From positions 43,089,319 through 43,153,318 of the forward strand of contig NC_081831.1 in NCBI RefSeq assembly GCF_030867095.1: DNA of 64,000 bases, written 5' to 3'. Of this stretch, positions 11,803 through 22,305 are shown piece by piece; the stretch's first letter is position 1, and each line of letters starts with the position of its first letter. A model generated the notes under the pieces. It made no database searches. It was not told the DNA's origin and saw nothing but the letters and a program-made list of their open reading frames with translations. Source of the DNA: Alligator mississippiensis. Lineage: Eukaryota; Chordata; Crocodylia; Alligatoridae. Made by a program: the position numbers and the translations under genes.

Positions 11803-12085
11803 GGGATGAATCCCACCAGGTTTCTGTTAGCCCCACTAAGTCATAGGTGTTTAGTGCAAGCAGGAGCGCTAGTTCATCCTGCTTGTTCCCCATGCTCCTA
11901 GCATTAGTATATAGGCACTTGAGCCCTGCGACTGGCGCCTTTGCTGCCCCCCTGCTCCCAGTCCCATGGGGCCCATTGTTTCTTACCTTCTTGTTCCTTA
12001 CCTGTTCTGTTGTGCTGGCCTCCCCATGGCTTTCAGGTTCCCAATGTTCTCCTTCTTCAGGCTGGGCTGTCCTTGTGGGTGCCAC
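11708..12085 (-). pseudogene. CR1 ORF2 N-terminal fragment (endonuclease start), frameshifted
   Basis: The 125-codon frame begins with a polar leader and enters the endonuclease fold with LKCLYTNARSMGNKQDEL and then LVGLTETWWDSSHD, where N and E are expected active-site residues. It reaches RSGKKGGGGG at the poly(C) run (11727-11740) and leaves the reading frame shortly after. The other frame resumes the same motif with GRKGGGGVALYV. The two pieces together would span roughly 976 codons, close to my expectation for CR1 ORF2. Confidence 0.85.
11727..11740. repeat. Poly(C)14 run at the ORF2 frame break
   Basis: Fourteen C on the + strand (G on the coding strand), encoding the glycine run of the endonuclease. 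The overlapping frames on either side show that a length change of this run explains the frame break. Confidence 0.9.
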
Positions 12086-13609
12086 ATGGTTTGGTGGTCC
12101 ACAGCTTCCCCTGCCCTCGTACTCCCCTCCCCCCGACGAGCCTAGTTTAAAGCCCGCCGGAGGAGATCCGCCAACCTAGAAGAAAACACACGCTTACCTT
12201 TGTCCTACCATTTAAGTGTCCACAGAGAAAGAAGATACTTAGCGGACAAGGCATAACCAAGCTCTAGGTCAGGGGTCGGCAACCTATGGCGTGCGTGCCA
12301 TCATGGCATGTGGCATGGTTTTTATTGGCATGCGGGCTGCTTCCTGCCCCAAGGGGCGGGAAGAGGCATGCTCAGATTGAGCAGCACATGGCTGCCCGGG
12401 AACAGCCCTGTGCTGCTGCTGCCCCTAGCCACTGCGGGACCCCAGCCCCAGAACACCGGCAACCCCAGCCAGGTAAGACCCTTGGTCCCAACCCCGCACT
12501 GCTGGTCATGTGCTGCCGGCAGGCCCCAGCCAGCACCACTGTTGCCGCTGGCCTGGGCCCAGCCATGTGCTACCAGTGGGCCCAGCTCCAGTTGGCACCA
12601 TTGCTGCTGTGGGCCCTGGCCCAGTGCCAGCACCAGGGATGGGGCCAGGGCTGGGGCCAGGACTGTGGACCTGCATGGACCCTGGCACCATCCCAGCACT
12701 ACAGATGGCCCCGGCCATATGCTGCCAGCGGGCTTGGCCGGCACCACCGCCGCCGCCGGGCCAGGGCCGTCGGCAGTGATGGGGTGAGGCCAGGGCCCAG
12801 GCCCATGGACCTGCGCAGGCCCCGGCCCCATCCTGGCACTGCTGGCAGGCTTGGCCATGTGCTGCTGGTGGGCCCGGTCTTGGCTGGCACCTCCACCACT
12901 GCTGTCCATCCCGGCCCAGCACCACTGCTGGCCCGGGGCCATTGGCAGTGCCGGGATGAGGTTGGGGCTGGCACCTCCACTGCTGCTGCTGGGCTGGCAT
13001 GATCCACACCTCCGGGATGAGGCTGCGGTGTTGGTGTCAGCTGCTGGTGGGCCTGGCCCCAGCCCTCACCACCACCGTGGGCCCCAGCATAGTGCCACTG
13101 CCAGGTCGTGGCCATTGGCAGCATTGCGAATGGGGCTGGGGCCGGGGCTGTGTACCTGCATGGGACCTAGCCACATCCCAGTGCTGCTGAAGGCCCCAGC
13201 CACGAGCTGCTAGTGGGCCCCGGCCCTGCGTGGGCCCAGTGCCAGCCGGCACCACCGCTGCCAAGGGCCCCAGCCGTGCATGGCCCCAGCCCTGGCCTCA
13301 GCCAGGTGCTGCTGCCGGCCCTATCCCGGCGCTAGTGACAGCCCAGCTGCAGCCCAGTGCTGCCAGCGGACCCTGGCCCCAGCTCCAGCCGCAGCCCCAT
13401 GCTGCCCACGGCCAGGCTCCAGCCCCAGCCCCCTGTTGCCCATGGGCCCCGGCTCTAGCCCCATGCTACTGGGTGGCTCTGGCCCCACAGCCCCAGCCCC
13501 TCACTGCAAGTGGGCCCCGGCCCCAGCCCCACGCTGCCCACGGCCCTGGCCCCAATGGGCGCAGTGTCAGCACCTGCTGTTTTCCTGGAGCCCAGGGCTG
13601 AGAGTCAGC

Positions 13610-13706
13610 CAGGGCCGGGGCAGGGAGGCAGCAGTTATTTGCAGCCTCCTAGCTGCAGCTGGCCCAGGTTTGTGGTAGCTGCTGATATTCATGGAGCCTG
13701 GGCTGC
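13610..13706 (+). repeat. Internal module of the hAT, direct copy 1
   Basis: A roughly 97-bp stretch containing GGGGCAGGGAGGCAGCAG, GCAGCCTCCTAGCTGCAGCT and TAGCTGCTGATA recurs almost unchanged at 14311-14406. A partial inverted copy follows at about 13760-13815. Confidence 0.85.
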
Positions 13707-13759
13707 TCCCAGCAGCCAGCTGGGAGGATGGAAGGCCTGATGCAAGCAGGCTACCCAGG

Positions 13760-13815
13760 TCCTGGGCTGGCTGCAGCTGGGAGGCTACAAACAGCTGCTG
13801 CCTCCCAACCCTGGC
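13760..13815 (-). repeat. Internal module of the hAT, inverted partial copy
   Basis: The reverse complement of this stretch reads GGCAGCAGCTGTTTGTAGCC and then CTCCCAGCTGCAGCCAGCCC, matching the module at 13625-13670. Together with copy 1 it forms a potential hairpin centred near 13720. Confidence 0.7.
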
Positions 13816-14310
13816 CCCAGCCCCAGATCCAGCCCTGGGCTCCCGGGAGACAAAGGACCGGCAATGTTCCCCACTGTGCTGCCCTTGCTGCAACTTCTGC
13901 AGAGCAACATGTGAAACCTGGCGCGGCAGGGTACAGTGGGGGGTGCAGCAAGCTGCCTGTCACTCCAAGCTCCCCACTGCTCTGGCCACACTTACGCTGC
14001 AGGCGGGGGCAGCAGCAAGGGGCTCAACCCTGTGTACTGCCCACGGTGCTCCCATACACACAGGGGAAGTGTGACCCGGGCAGTGTGGAGCTTGCAAGAG
14101 CAGGCAGCTTCCCTGTGTGGTCCCTCTGTGTGCTGCCACTCTGGGTTGCACACACTGCACTTGGGAGGGCCCAGGGGAGGGCAGCAGGGCTGGAAGTGCA
14201 GTGTGTGTGAGGGCAGCACAGCGGGGAGCATCGCTGGTATCTGCTGCCTCCCTGGAGCCCGAGGTATCTGTTGCTTCCCCAGAGGCCGGATCTGGGAGGC
14301 AGCTAAGGCC

Positions 14311-14406
14311 GTGGCTGGGGCAGGGAGGCAGCAGGTGTTTGCAGCCTCCTAGCTGCAGCTGGTCCAGGTTCTGGGTAGCTGCTGATAGCCATGGAGCCTG
14401 GGCTGG
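14311..14406 (+). repeat. Internal module of the hAT, direct copy 2
   Basis: Near-identical to 13610-13706, including GCAGCCTCCTAGCTGCAGCT and the downstream CATGGAGCCTGGGCTG, showing duplication inside the element. Confidence 0.85.
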
Positions 14407-14699
14407 GGGGCAAGGGGCAGCAGGCTGGGGGGTCAGGGGCAGCAGGGGTATGAGCAGAGCTGAGGGGCAGGGAGGGGCTTTGGCTGGGGGGCTAGGGGCA
14501 CAAGCAGGGCATCCTGCCATGTACCCCCTGCCTTCACTTTGTTTTTCTGGCATGCCAGTACTCCGGCACCTTCCAAGGTAGGCATTATGGGTTTTTCGGC
14601 ACTCCAGCCAAAAAACGTTGCCTACCCCTGCTCTAGGTAATGGAAGTTGAACTCAGAAAAAGTCTAAATATAAATGAGACACAATTTTTAAAATACTGA

Positions 14700-14885
14700 T
14701 GATATTTAACCATTGGAACAGATTTTCAAGGGATGCAATAAATTCTCCAGCACTTTAAATGAAGTTTGGATGCTTTCCTGATGTGCTGCATTACATCGTA
14801 CAGTAATGAGTCTGTACACTACAGTCATTGCGTGGAGTTCTATGTCCTGTGTCATACAATGGGTCAGATTACATGATCTTATGTG
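14700..14885 (+). mobile_element. Old CR1/L3-type LINE 3' fragment
   Basis: The decayed translation contains WNRFSRDAINSPAL followed by FGCFP, the end of ORF2 in CR1/L3 LINEs. The following text, GGGTCAGATTACATGATCTTATG, resembles the LINE 3' UTR. It has several changes from the young CR1 here and is probably much older. Confidence 0.55.
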
Positions 14886-15056
14886 TTTTACCAGATTTAA
14901 ATTCTACATATTTAAACAAATGATTGATTTTTTTTTTTTCAGAATATTTTGTAAGGTAGAGTGGGTCTGTGGAGGAAATTTGTATCTCAGCCTCTGTTAA
15001 CTGCCATGAAGGGATGCTCAGAGATGAACAGTTTTTCAGGTAACCATGTTCTAGAC

Positions 15057-15364
15057 CAGTGGTTCTCAATCTCTTTTGTACCAGGACCCATTTGTAAACA
15101 TTGGCCAGTCCCGACCCATTGCCCCTCACTTCTGATCTAGTCCCTCCTGCCCCTAAGCCCCAGCTCACCAATGTGTTGGGCAGTGGCTGGGTGTGTGTGG
15201 GGCATGGGGGGGGACCCCAAACAGCCCCTTGCAGGCTGAAACTCTGCCAGCCTGCAAGGGAAAACCTGTGGTTCCCCATGTTTTTCTCCTTTAGAGGAGA
15301 ACCCATTTCTAAAGGTTGTTCATGACCCTTTCATATGTCATGACCCAACAGTTAAGAAATGCTG
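15057..15364. mobile_element. Short non-autonomous hAT (308 bp)
   Basis: The left tip is CAGTGGTTCTCAATCT and the right tip, reverse complemented, is CAGCATTTCTTAACTG. The flanks TTCTAGAC and TTCTTAGAC look like an 8-bp duplication with one later base insertion. CAGTGGTTCTCAA is a common hAT end. No coding capacity is seen. Confidence 0.75.
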
Positions 15365-15387
15365 TTCTTAGACCAGTTAGGAAGATT

Positions 15388-15388
<1 letters not shown>

Positions 15389-15422
<34 letters not shown>
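15389..15422. repeat. Poly(C)34 tract
   Basis: An uninterrupted run of 34 C lies 24 bp after the end of the small hAT. It generates spurious polyproline and polyglycine frames. The exact length may be unreliable. Confidence 0.95.
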
Positions 15423-15424
<2 letters not shown>

Positions 15425-17714
15425 ATTTCTCATTCCATTTTGAACTCACAAGGCTTCCTCTCACTGAATCGTATGTATATTGCCAAACGTTTAGCAATCC
15501 TGTCATTACTGTTTCCAGTATCTTCCCTCCCACAACCTGACAACTGATGAAAGCAGTTTTACAGGTCTCATTTCCTGGACCTTCTTTTTTATCTGACTTT
15601 CAAGATGGCAAGTAAATGAGCAACCCTGTAGTTTCTTATTGCTACCCCAGCACTTGGTGAGCTCTCAGAAATTGTTGCTAAAGGCTTTCTTATTTGCTGT
15701 GCTCCTGCCTTTATAATCTGGGGGTGTAATTAATCTGGGCCTGGTACTTTGTCAATTTTTAACAATTCTAATCACTTTAATTATCTGGTGGATGCAGTTG
15801 TTAAGCTGGTACTATGTTGCCTCTCTGAATGTGGCAAATATATACCTATTTCTGTGATACTGCTACTTTTGTGACTCCTGAGGACAAGGATGAGAAGGTG
15901 CTGTGTGAAATATTATTAACCTCATTTGTCATTAACTTTTTGGTGCCTGTTGCAGAGGCCCTCTTGCCTTTGAGTACATTTGTATTTAAAGAGCTTGCTG
16001 CTTATAGTCCTTCATTGCTTTATTTTCTCCTCTTGCCTTCATTATTATTTCCAATACTTTTAATTGCCTATTTTTCTTGTTATGACCCTGTTCCCTTGTA
16101 TTTTAGGTGCCCAACTGGCTGGTGCCATTTTCTACAATTACTCAAAGCCTCATTCATCCACCCAGGTCTGTTTCTTAATAAATGGCACACAGAACATTAG
16201 TACATTACCATCCCATTTCCAAGAACAGTCTCCATCCTCTCTTCTCTCAGCCCCCCAGTGCCTCATCCAATTTAATTAATTATACTTAGTATATTATGCA
16301 TCCTGTCAAAGTTTCTCCTTTCCGAGTTTTAATGGTTTTTTCATTCTAATGCATGCTCCATGTGTAAGTGTTTTTGAAATTATGAGAGTACACAGAGGCA
16401 AAGAGTATTACATATCTGCACTACAGACAGGGAAGAAACAGGAGGGAAGTTCCCTACAGAGATTCTTAAGCACAATTACTGCAGGACCATATTTGCCTGC
16501 TTGGAAGTGGTGCTGAAAATGAGGCTTGAACAAAGGAGCTTATATAGTCTCAGAACATTCACCAGCAGTAACAGCAAATTGCTTCCCAAACTGTGTTCTA
16601 GTCCTGTAGCTCCTGGCATGCAGTAGTGCTGTATCTTCCCTTCAGGAAACAGTATTAACACTCTTGTTGATTCACTGGGAGCCTCGAATAAGTGAGGATT
16701 GTAGGATAGGCCTTGGGTGAATTTGAATATAATGAAGCCAGCTGTCCCCCTTCAGCCAAGTGTACTTGAAAGTACCCAATTATATCAGTTCACATCAGTG
16801 TTGTTTCATTCCTTTACAGAAGTGCTGCACTGTGGATATGGTGGTGGGCAGGCTAAGTAGTTAGCAGTATTTAGGCGAACTCTATGGTGATATTTAAAGG
16901 GTTTAGTTAGCAATGTGATTCAGAAAAATAATGTTCTGGGGGTACCATATTTATTAGTGCTCTGTGAGAATAGGTCAGACTTGCTCAGTGAAAAAAGATT
17001 TTCCCACCCAACACCCTTCCCAGTAGTCAGTGTTGCAGATTGCTTGGGATCCGAAAAATTTTGTTTGGTTTAGGCCCACTTTCATACCATCACTGGGGAT
17101 AGTGTTGCTGTACTGGAATTCAGCTGACAGTTTTGTGAATGCCACACAAAGTGGAATAAAATCCATCTTATCCTCCCATAGCTGCACTGGAGTTGATGAT
17201 TAACAGGAGCAAGGACTTGAACTTTTGACTAACCAGTCAGAAATCATACAGGGAGAAAGATGTTGAGTAAGAAGGTCACCTTGATGACCACAGCCACACT
17301 TCAAGGCTGCATGTTGTAGAAATGTTAGCATCTACTGCGAGATGCACCTGTGGACCCTGGACAGCTCAGTGAGGTAACATTAGTTGCTGAGTGAGTCAAA
17401 GACTGTACGTTTACCTAGGTGGCCCTCCATTGGAAAATGTAGCTTTTGAATGGCACTCAGTAGAGTTTGAGCTGTATATCTATGATCTACTGTATTTGAA
17501 ATTTTAGTAAGGCATGTCATTAGAACCGTTATGTTGGCCGTTAAGAACATGTGTCCTAAAATCTGGAGTGCAAGAAGGTGGCAGCCAACCAGTAATCAAG
17601 CATGTGTTTTATGGTGTTAATGAAATTCTGTGCATGTGTGAGAGATACAGAAGGATCTGAAGCCATGAGAGGAAGAATCAGAAGTAGGGATAGGAGGAAC
17701 CTACAGAGATTTCA
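15423..17714. other. Gene-free, AT-rich sequence
   Basis: No gene is supported. The frame at 15829-16200 is hydrophobic but shows no domain or codon-structure evidence. Part of 15540-15800 may be a very old LINE remnant, but I cannot place it. Confidence 0.4.
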
Positions 17715-17803
17715 GAATTCATAGATTCATAGATTCATAGATGTTAGGGTCGGAAGGGACCTCAATAGATCATTGAGTCCGACCAGACTCCCCTTCCAGA
17801 GAG
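17715..17803 (-). mobile_element. CR1 LINE 3' stub (about 88 bp)
   Basis: Three ATTCATAG units at 17717-17740 are followed by GTTAGGGTCGGAAGGGACC and the start of the CR1 3' region, nearly identical to the copy at 9067. The homology stops after about 88 bp, so this is an extremely 5'-truncated, probably young insertion. Confidence 0.9.
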
Positions 17804-20800
17804 TCTCATTTTTTTAAGGTAGTTGAACTCCTGTTTAGGAAACCAGGTTAGTTGGAATCCATTACAAATATATTCATCTCTCAGGAGGTGACAAGAGACA
17901 GATTTGGTGATTGGCTAGTATTTGTTGTCTTTTACTATAAAAGTCTGAGAAAGGAAAGAAAAAAGGGCCCAATCCAGATCCAGCATCAAATTGGTGTCAT
18001 TCCATTTATTTCAGTAATTTTGTGCCAGTTGACACCATCAAAAGAAATAAGCAGAAGTTATTACAGTGTGGTAGACAGGATGGTGCAAACTTATAATGCC
18101 CCCTGCTTCCCTTTACGTTAAAGGTAAATGAAAATTGTTGCCTGCCTCCCTTCGGATTAAATGCAGATTGTTTACCTGTGCTTCACTGATTTAAGAAAGC
18201 AGCACCATTTGGGGTCTGATTTAAGTCCAGTGTATAGTACATTTCTGATATCAGAATGATATTTGTATGTGATTGCTGAGTGATTCCTTTCTCATGGGGA
18301 CCCTTTGCCATCGGTGTGTTTTGTGTTAGACTACTACAAAACTCACAGAATATTTACACAAATTATGAACATGTGACTGTTTTCCATTTCCTTTGCTCAG
18401 TTGCTTTGACATGGATCCTTGGTTTATAGTGTGACATGGATTAATTTAGCCTTTGTGAATGTTTGAGCAGTCAGACAGGCACTCCACCTAGACTACTAGG
18501 ATTGAGCTTGAGACATATCTCATGGGTAATGTAACTTCCCCTAAATTTGTAATGAGGTCTCAGATTTGACCACTGACCTTATACTGTTACATGTATTTTT
18601 ATATGATACAATGCTATTAATTTATGAGGACATATATTCAGTTGTTAAAACTAATTGTCTGCCTAACTTAATGGGCCAGTTTCCCAGCCCTGACAGTTTT
18701 TTTGCCCTGGAGACAAAAGGGTATAAAGCCAGTTCAGTCAGCCAGATGAGCATTACCCCTTGCATAGCAGGTTTATCTTGGTAGCACAGAGCTAGAATGC
18801 ACCTTTCTCATTGTCAGTGTTACCAGTGAAAGAGGGCAACGTCAGAGTACACCTCTGCTGTTGTGATCAGCAGGACTGGAACAGTATATAGCTGTCATAG
18901 TGTATAGCAGCATTCATAGAACTGAACTGAGGATCAAAGTCTTGTACAACTTCAGCTGCCTCTAGGACTTACTGGATGCCATTGAGGATGTGGGCTGGAG
19001 TGTTTACATTGAATATTGTTATTCCCTACAGAAAGTGTCCGCTAGCATGAAAAACTGAGATTGTTTTAGGGGAAAACAAGAGGTTAAAGCAAAAGAATAG
19101 GGAAGGAATGTCAGTCAGCTTGTCTGGAGAAATGTTGGTCCAGTGTTGTGGTAAAGGAAGGTGAGGGACCAGCTGTAACAGAGGATTCCCCAACTAATAC
19201 TCAGCAATGGGAACACCCTATTCTACTGGGAACTCTTCCAGATCTCTCTGCTGTTCAGAGCTACATATTTCTAAAAAGTACAAAGAATTTCTTATAATGG
19301 TTTGCCTTGTGGGCATGCATATGATTAATTCCATGCAAGCATTACTTGGGCAATAACAATACTGGAGGTCCTAAAACTGAAAAAGGAAACACATTTGACT
19401 CATACTTCATACACAATCACTTACACTTAAGCTATTGATAGTTGATTGGGATCTGTAGACGGCTGGGCTGGTGCCACTGGGTTTCTAAACGTATTCAGTG
19501 GCTGGAACAGACAGTAAGGCTGTAGGTTTTGGCAAGCTGTGGGTTTCATTAGTCAGGCTGACTGTATCTGACACGAGAGATTCCCATCCACCAGGATGAA
19601 GCTCACTTCCCTAGGCTTTGGCTGGCTTCCCATCAATATTCACATGAAGGACAACAGAGGATCAGTGTTAGATTAAGGCTGTGAGTTTCCAGTAGACAGG
19701 CAGTTGAATATTCCAGTGAATATTTTTTTGATTATTTGGATAATAATGACATTTACATGTGTCCTTGAGAAATCTGAGGAATGGCAGGTATTTAGTGTTA
19801 AGCATATAATGTTGTTTTTAATCTCAGTAATAAGAGTAAATTACATACCAATACTGTCATAACACTGAATTCCTTTTCTTTTTCACTTGTAATATGAAAT
19901 TACAAAAAGGCTTGCCAGTATCAGAGCCCCTTGTGGAAGACACAGTCCCTGTCCTAAACAATATTTAGGGGGTGACTAGAATGTAGCTTATCAATTCCAT
20001 CATTTTGCTTTGATATGGGAAGTCTTCCCAGTAGTACTCCCACTAACGCAGGCAGATTCACCCCTTCTTTTTCTGGGACTGGTTCCTTTTTTAGCAGATC
20101 ACAAGAATTAGATCAGAACTCCATACACAACCTAAGATCTGCCCTTCATATTAGGTTTTTTAGCTACTTGGATTCATATAGTTTACAAGAGCCTCTGTCT
20201 CACCTTCCAAGGTTCAGCTTCAGTCTCTAGGCTGGAGGGGACTACTTGTGCCAGATGCCTGGGATGGGGGGATACCTCTTTTCCTTCATCCAAAGGTGTG
20301 GGCGCAGGTGCAGTATGTTTATGCTTGAGGCGTCCAACCTTGACCTTGAAGCTGTCATTTCTTGCTTTTTATATTGCCTTTGAAAATACAGTAGTTTGCA
20401 AATGTTTGTCCATAGTGTTTCTAATAAGATCTTAGAAACTTTAATCTTATGTTGCTGTAGCAGCTTTCATCCTAAAGGAACTTGAAGCACCTGTTCAGTT
20501 TATACATACTGAACAGTTCCACCACCACTTAAATGCAGCCATCTCTGAACAGGACATAGCAGCTGTTTTAGAACGCATAGGACACATTAGTGCGTACAAG
20601 GAGTTAGCATGAATAGCCCATGGAATCAAAATCCAAGGGGCAGTTAAGGAAGCAGGGTGCAATGTTCAGGTGTTGTTACTTTGCAAAAAGACCTTGCGTC
20701 TTTAGGAACCTCACCCAAGCATAAAGACCTGGGATTTCACTGTTTCATTTGAAATTACCCATTACTTTCCTTACAATAAGACTAAGAAACAGCAGCATCA

Positions 20801-20894
20801 TCTGTGTCAGTTTCATACAAAAGGAGTCTGAGAATGAATGGTCATTTCACCCTGGCTAAGGTAAGGCTAATATGAAATCTTCTGAGGATCAACT

Positions 20895-20975
20895 GCCACT
20901 GGTGTAAATCAGCATAGCTATATCAAAGCCAGTAGAGCTGCTGTGATTTACATCAGCCTAGGATTTGGCCCTTTA
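20895..20975. repeat. Short palindromic dispersed repeat, copy 1
   Basis: CTGGTGTAAATCAGCATAGC is mirrored by GCTGTGATTTACATCAGCC about 25 bases on, followed by GGATTTGGCCCTTT. A related sequence occurs at 22210-22305. It looks like an old MITE-like family common in reptile and bird genomes; I do not assign a name. Confidence 0.5.
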
Positions 20976-22209
20976 TTCTGTCAGGCGGATCAAGCTTGAA
21001 ATCTCTTCTCATCTACCCCAGCTATGTTTTTTTTTGTTGCATTTATATCTCAATTGTTAAGTAGCTTTTTTTTTTTATTTCAGCAGGATATTGTAATAAT
21101 TTTATTCCAGTGCAAATTTGGATGCATGGTATGTATTGACTTGCCTTACCTCAAGACATGGAATATTTGAATTTGTCTGTTTAAGACTTGACAATAGGAT
21201 AGAAGAGTAACCTTTGGATTAATTTGCTTTACTACTAAATTCCCATTAAGCTGAAGGAAGCTGGTGTCAAGGCATAAATGGAGACAAAGTTTTGCTCCCA
21301 ATTGTGGGAAATGTGTTTTAACAGACTAGAAATGTTTTCTCCTCTGTAGGGTATAATATACTCAAATGGTTGAATTAACATGAAAATATATAACAAAGAT
21401 TGTATTTAGGACAATCCCTCTGTACCCACTGTTAATGAATTTGAATTTCTGTAATGAAGTCAAGGGGTCGTATTCTTCTCTCAATGAAATGCAGAACAGT
21501 GCCTTCCCATTAGCATTAATAGGAACTGTGCATATGAATGACAGAACCATTATAGTTAGAGAGATGAGCTTGTTTATCCCCCTCTTAGGGCCCAGTCATG
21601 CTCACTAGATGCGTGTAATGAGTTCTGTTGGTTCAGCTATCTCAGTGGTGAGGCCCATATAAAATACCCTGATCTGTATGTAGATACCTGAATTTCAGAG
21701 ATGAAATCTGTCCCACTCTGGGCCTGGTACAAACTCTTTGGAACTTTTAAAACCTCAAAAAAGGGTTTAGTTGAATTTGAAATGTTGCACTGTGCTAGTC
21801 CTCTGCACAGGGGTGAGATTTTTCTTGTGAATAAGGTATGGTTTGACCCAATTTCTCAAATAATATCCAATGTTAAACCAGTGCTACATTAAATTATTTC
21901 TTATACCGTATGGGGTTGGCTCTGTTGTACTGCAGAGTGTTTCCAAAATCCAGCTTCCCCTTGGCTTATCTTCTTCCTTCCCACAATATCCTCCTTCTTC
22001 AAAAAGCCTAAAAGGTAGCTTTATTGAAGAAGCGGTTCCTTCCCCCTCAACCTCTCTGCACCAAATCTATTCTTAGCTGCCTAATGTATAGTTAGAATGG
22101 TACCTTAGATGTATCAGTGCATGTCAATCTTCATTCATTATACAAGTACAGTTAACAAGAAGAGAAGGACATTATTAATGGTAAAATAGACCAGGAAAAA
22201 AGGATACAG

Positions 22210-22305
22210 GGCCTGATCTCCAGGGTGGAGTAAACTGGTGTAGCTCCATCGCACTTCAACAGAACAATGTTGATTTACACCAGCCAAGAATGTGGCCCTT
22301 TATAG
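22210..22305. repeat. Short palindromic dispersed repeat, copy 2
   Basis: AAACTGGTGTAGCTCCATC and GTTGATTTACACCAGCC form inverted halves followed by TGTGGCCCTTT, parallel to the copy at 20895. Confidence 0.5.

Larger units (their letters stand above)
9067..12182 (-). mobile_element. CR1 LINE, near-complete ORF2, 5'-truncated
   Basis: A 3.1-kb minus-strand CR1 non-LTR retrotransposon. The 3' end lies at 9067 with the repeat TCATAGATTCATAG followed inward by the conserved GTTAGGGTCGGAAGGGACC. ORF2 (apurinic-type endonuclease plus reverse transcriptase) fills 9154-12085. The 5' edge near 12182 lies just beyond a GC-rich segment (GGCGGATCTCCTCCGG on the minus strand) that precedes ORF2 in CR1 elements. 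ORF1 is missing, so the copy is 5'-truncated, as most LINE copies are. The lack of stops over 882 codons implies recent insertion. On one side it abuts the foldback element; on the other it lies about 90 bp from a hAT. Confidence 0.93.
12270..14630. mobile_element. Non-autonomous hAT transposon with 8-bp target duplication
   Basis: The element is 2361 bp. It starts CAGGGGTCGGCAAC and its right end, reverse complemented, starts CAGGGGTAGGCAAC. It is flanked by a perfect 8-bp duplication CTCTAGGT (12262-12269 and 14631-14638). Terminal CAGGGGT and 8-bp duplications are diagnostic of hAT elements of the Ac/Charlie type. The subterminal region repeats GGCATG and GCATGCC motifs. The interior is very GC-rich, made of degenerate CAGCCCCAGCCC-like repeats with an internally duplicated module. 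No transposase motif appears in any frame; the long frames of 100-240 codons are low-complexity Ala/Pro/Gly/Gln translations of the repeat. It was presumably mobilised by a transposase made elsewhere. Confidence 0.9.

Noticed and set aside
12286-13002. Long open frames (up to 238 codons) on both strands
   Set aside because: They translate the GC-rich hAT interior into Ala/Pro/Gly/Gln/His low complexity, with frames open on both strands at once; no domain.
15316-15547. Polyproline and polyglycine frames
   Set aside because: Produced by the poly(C)34 tract.
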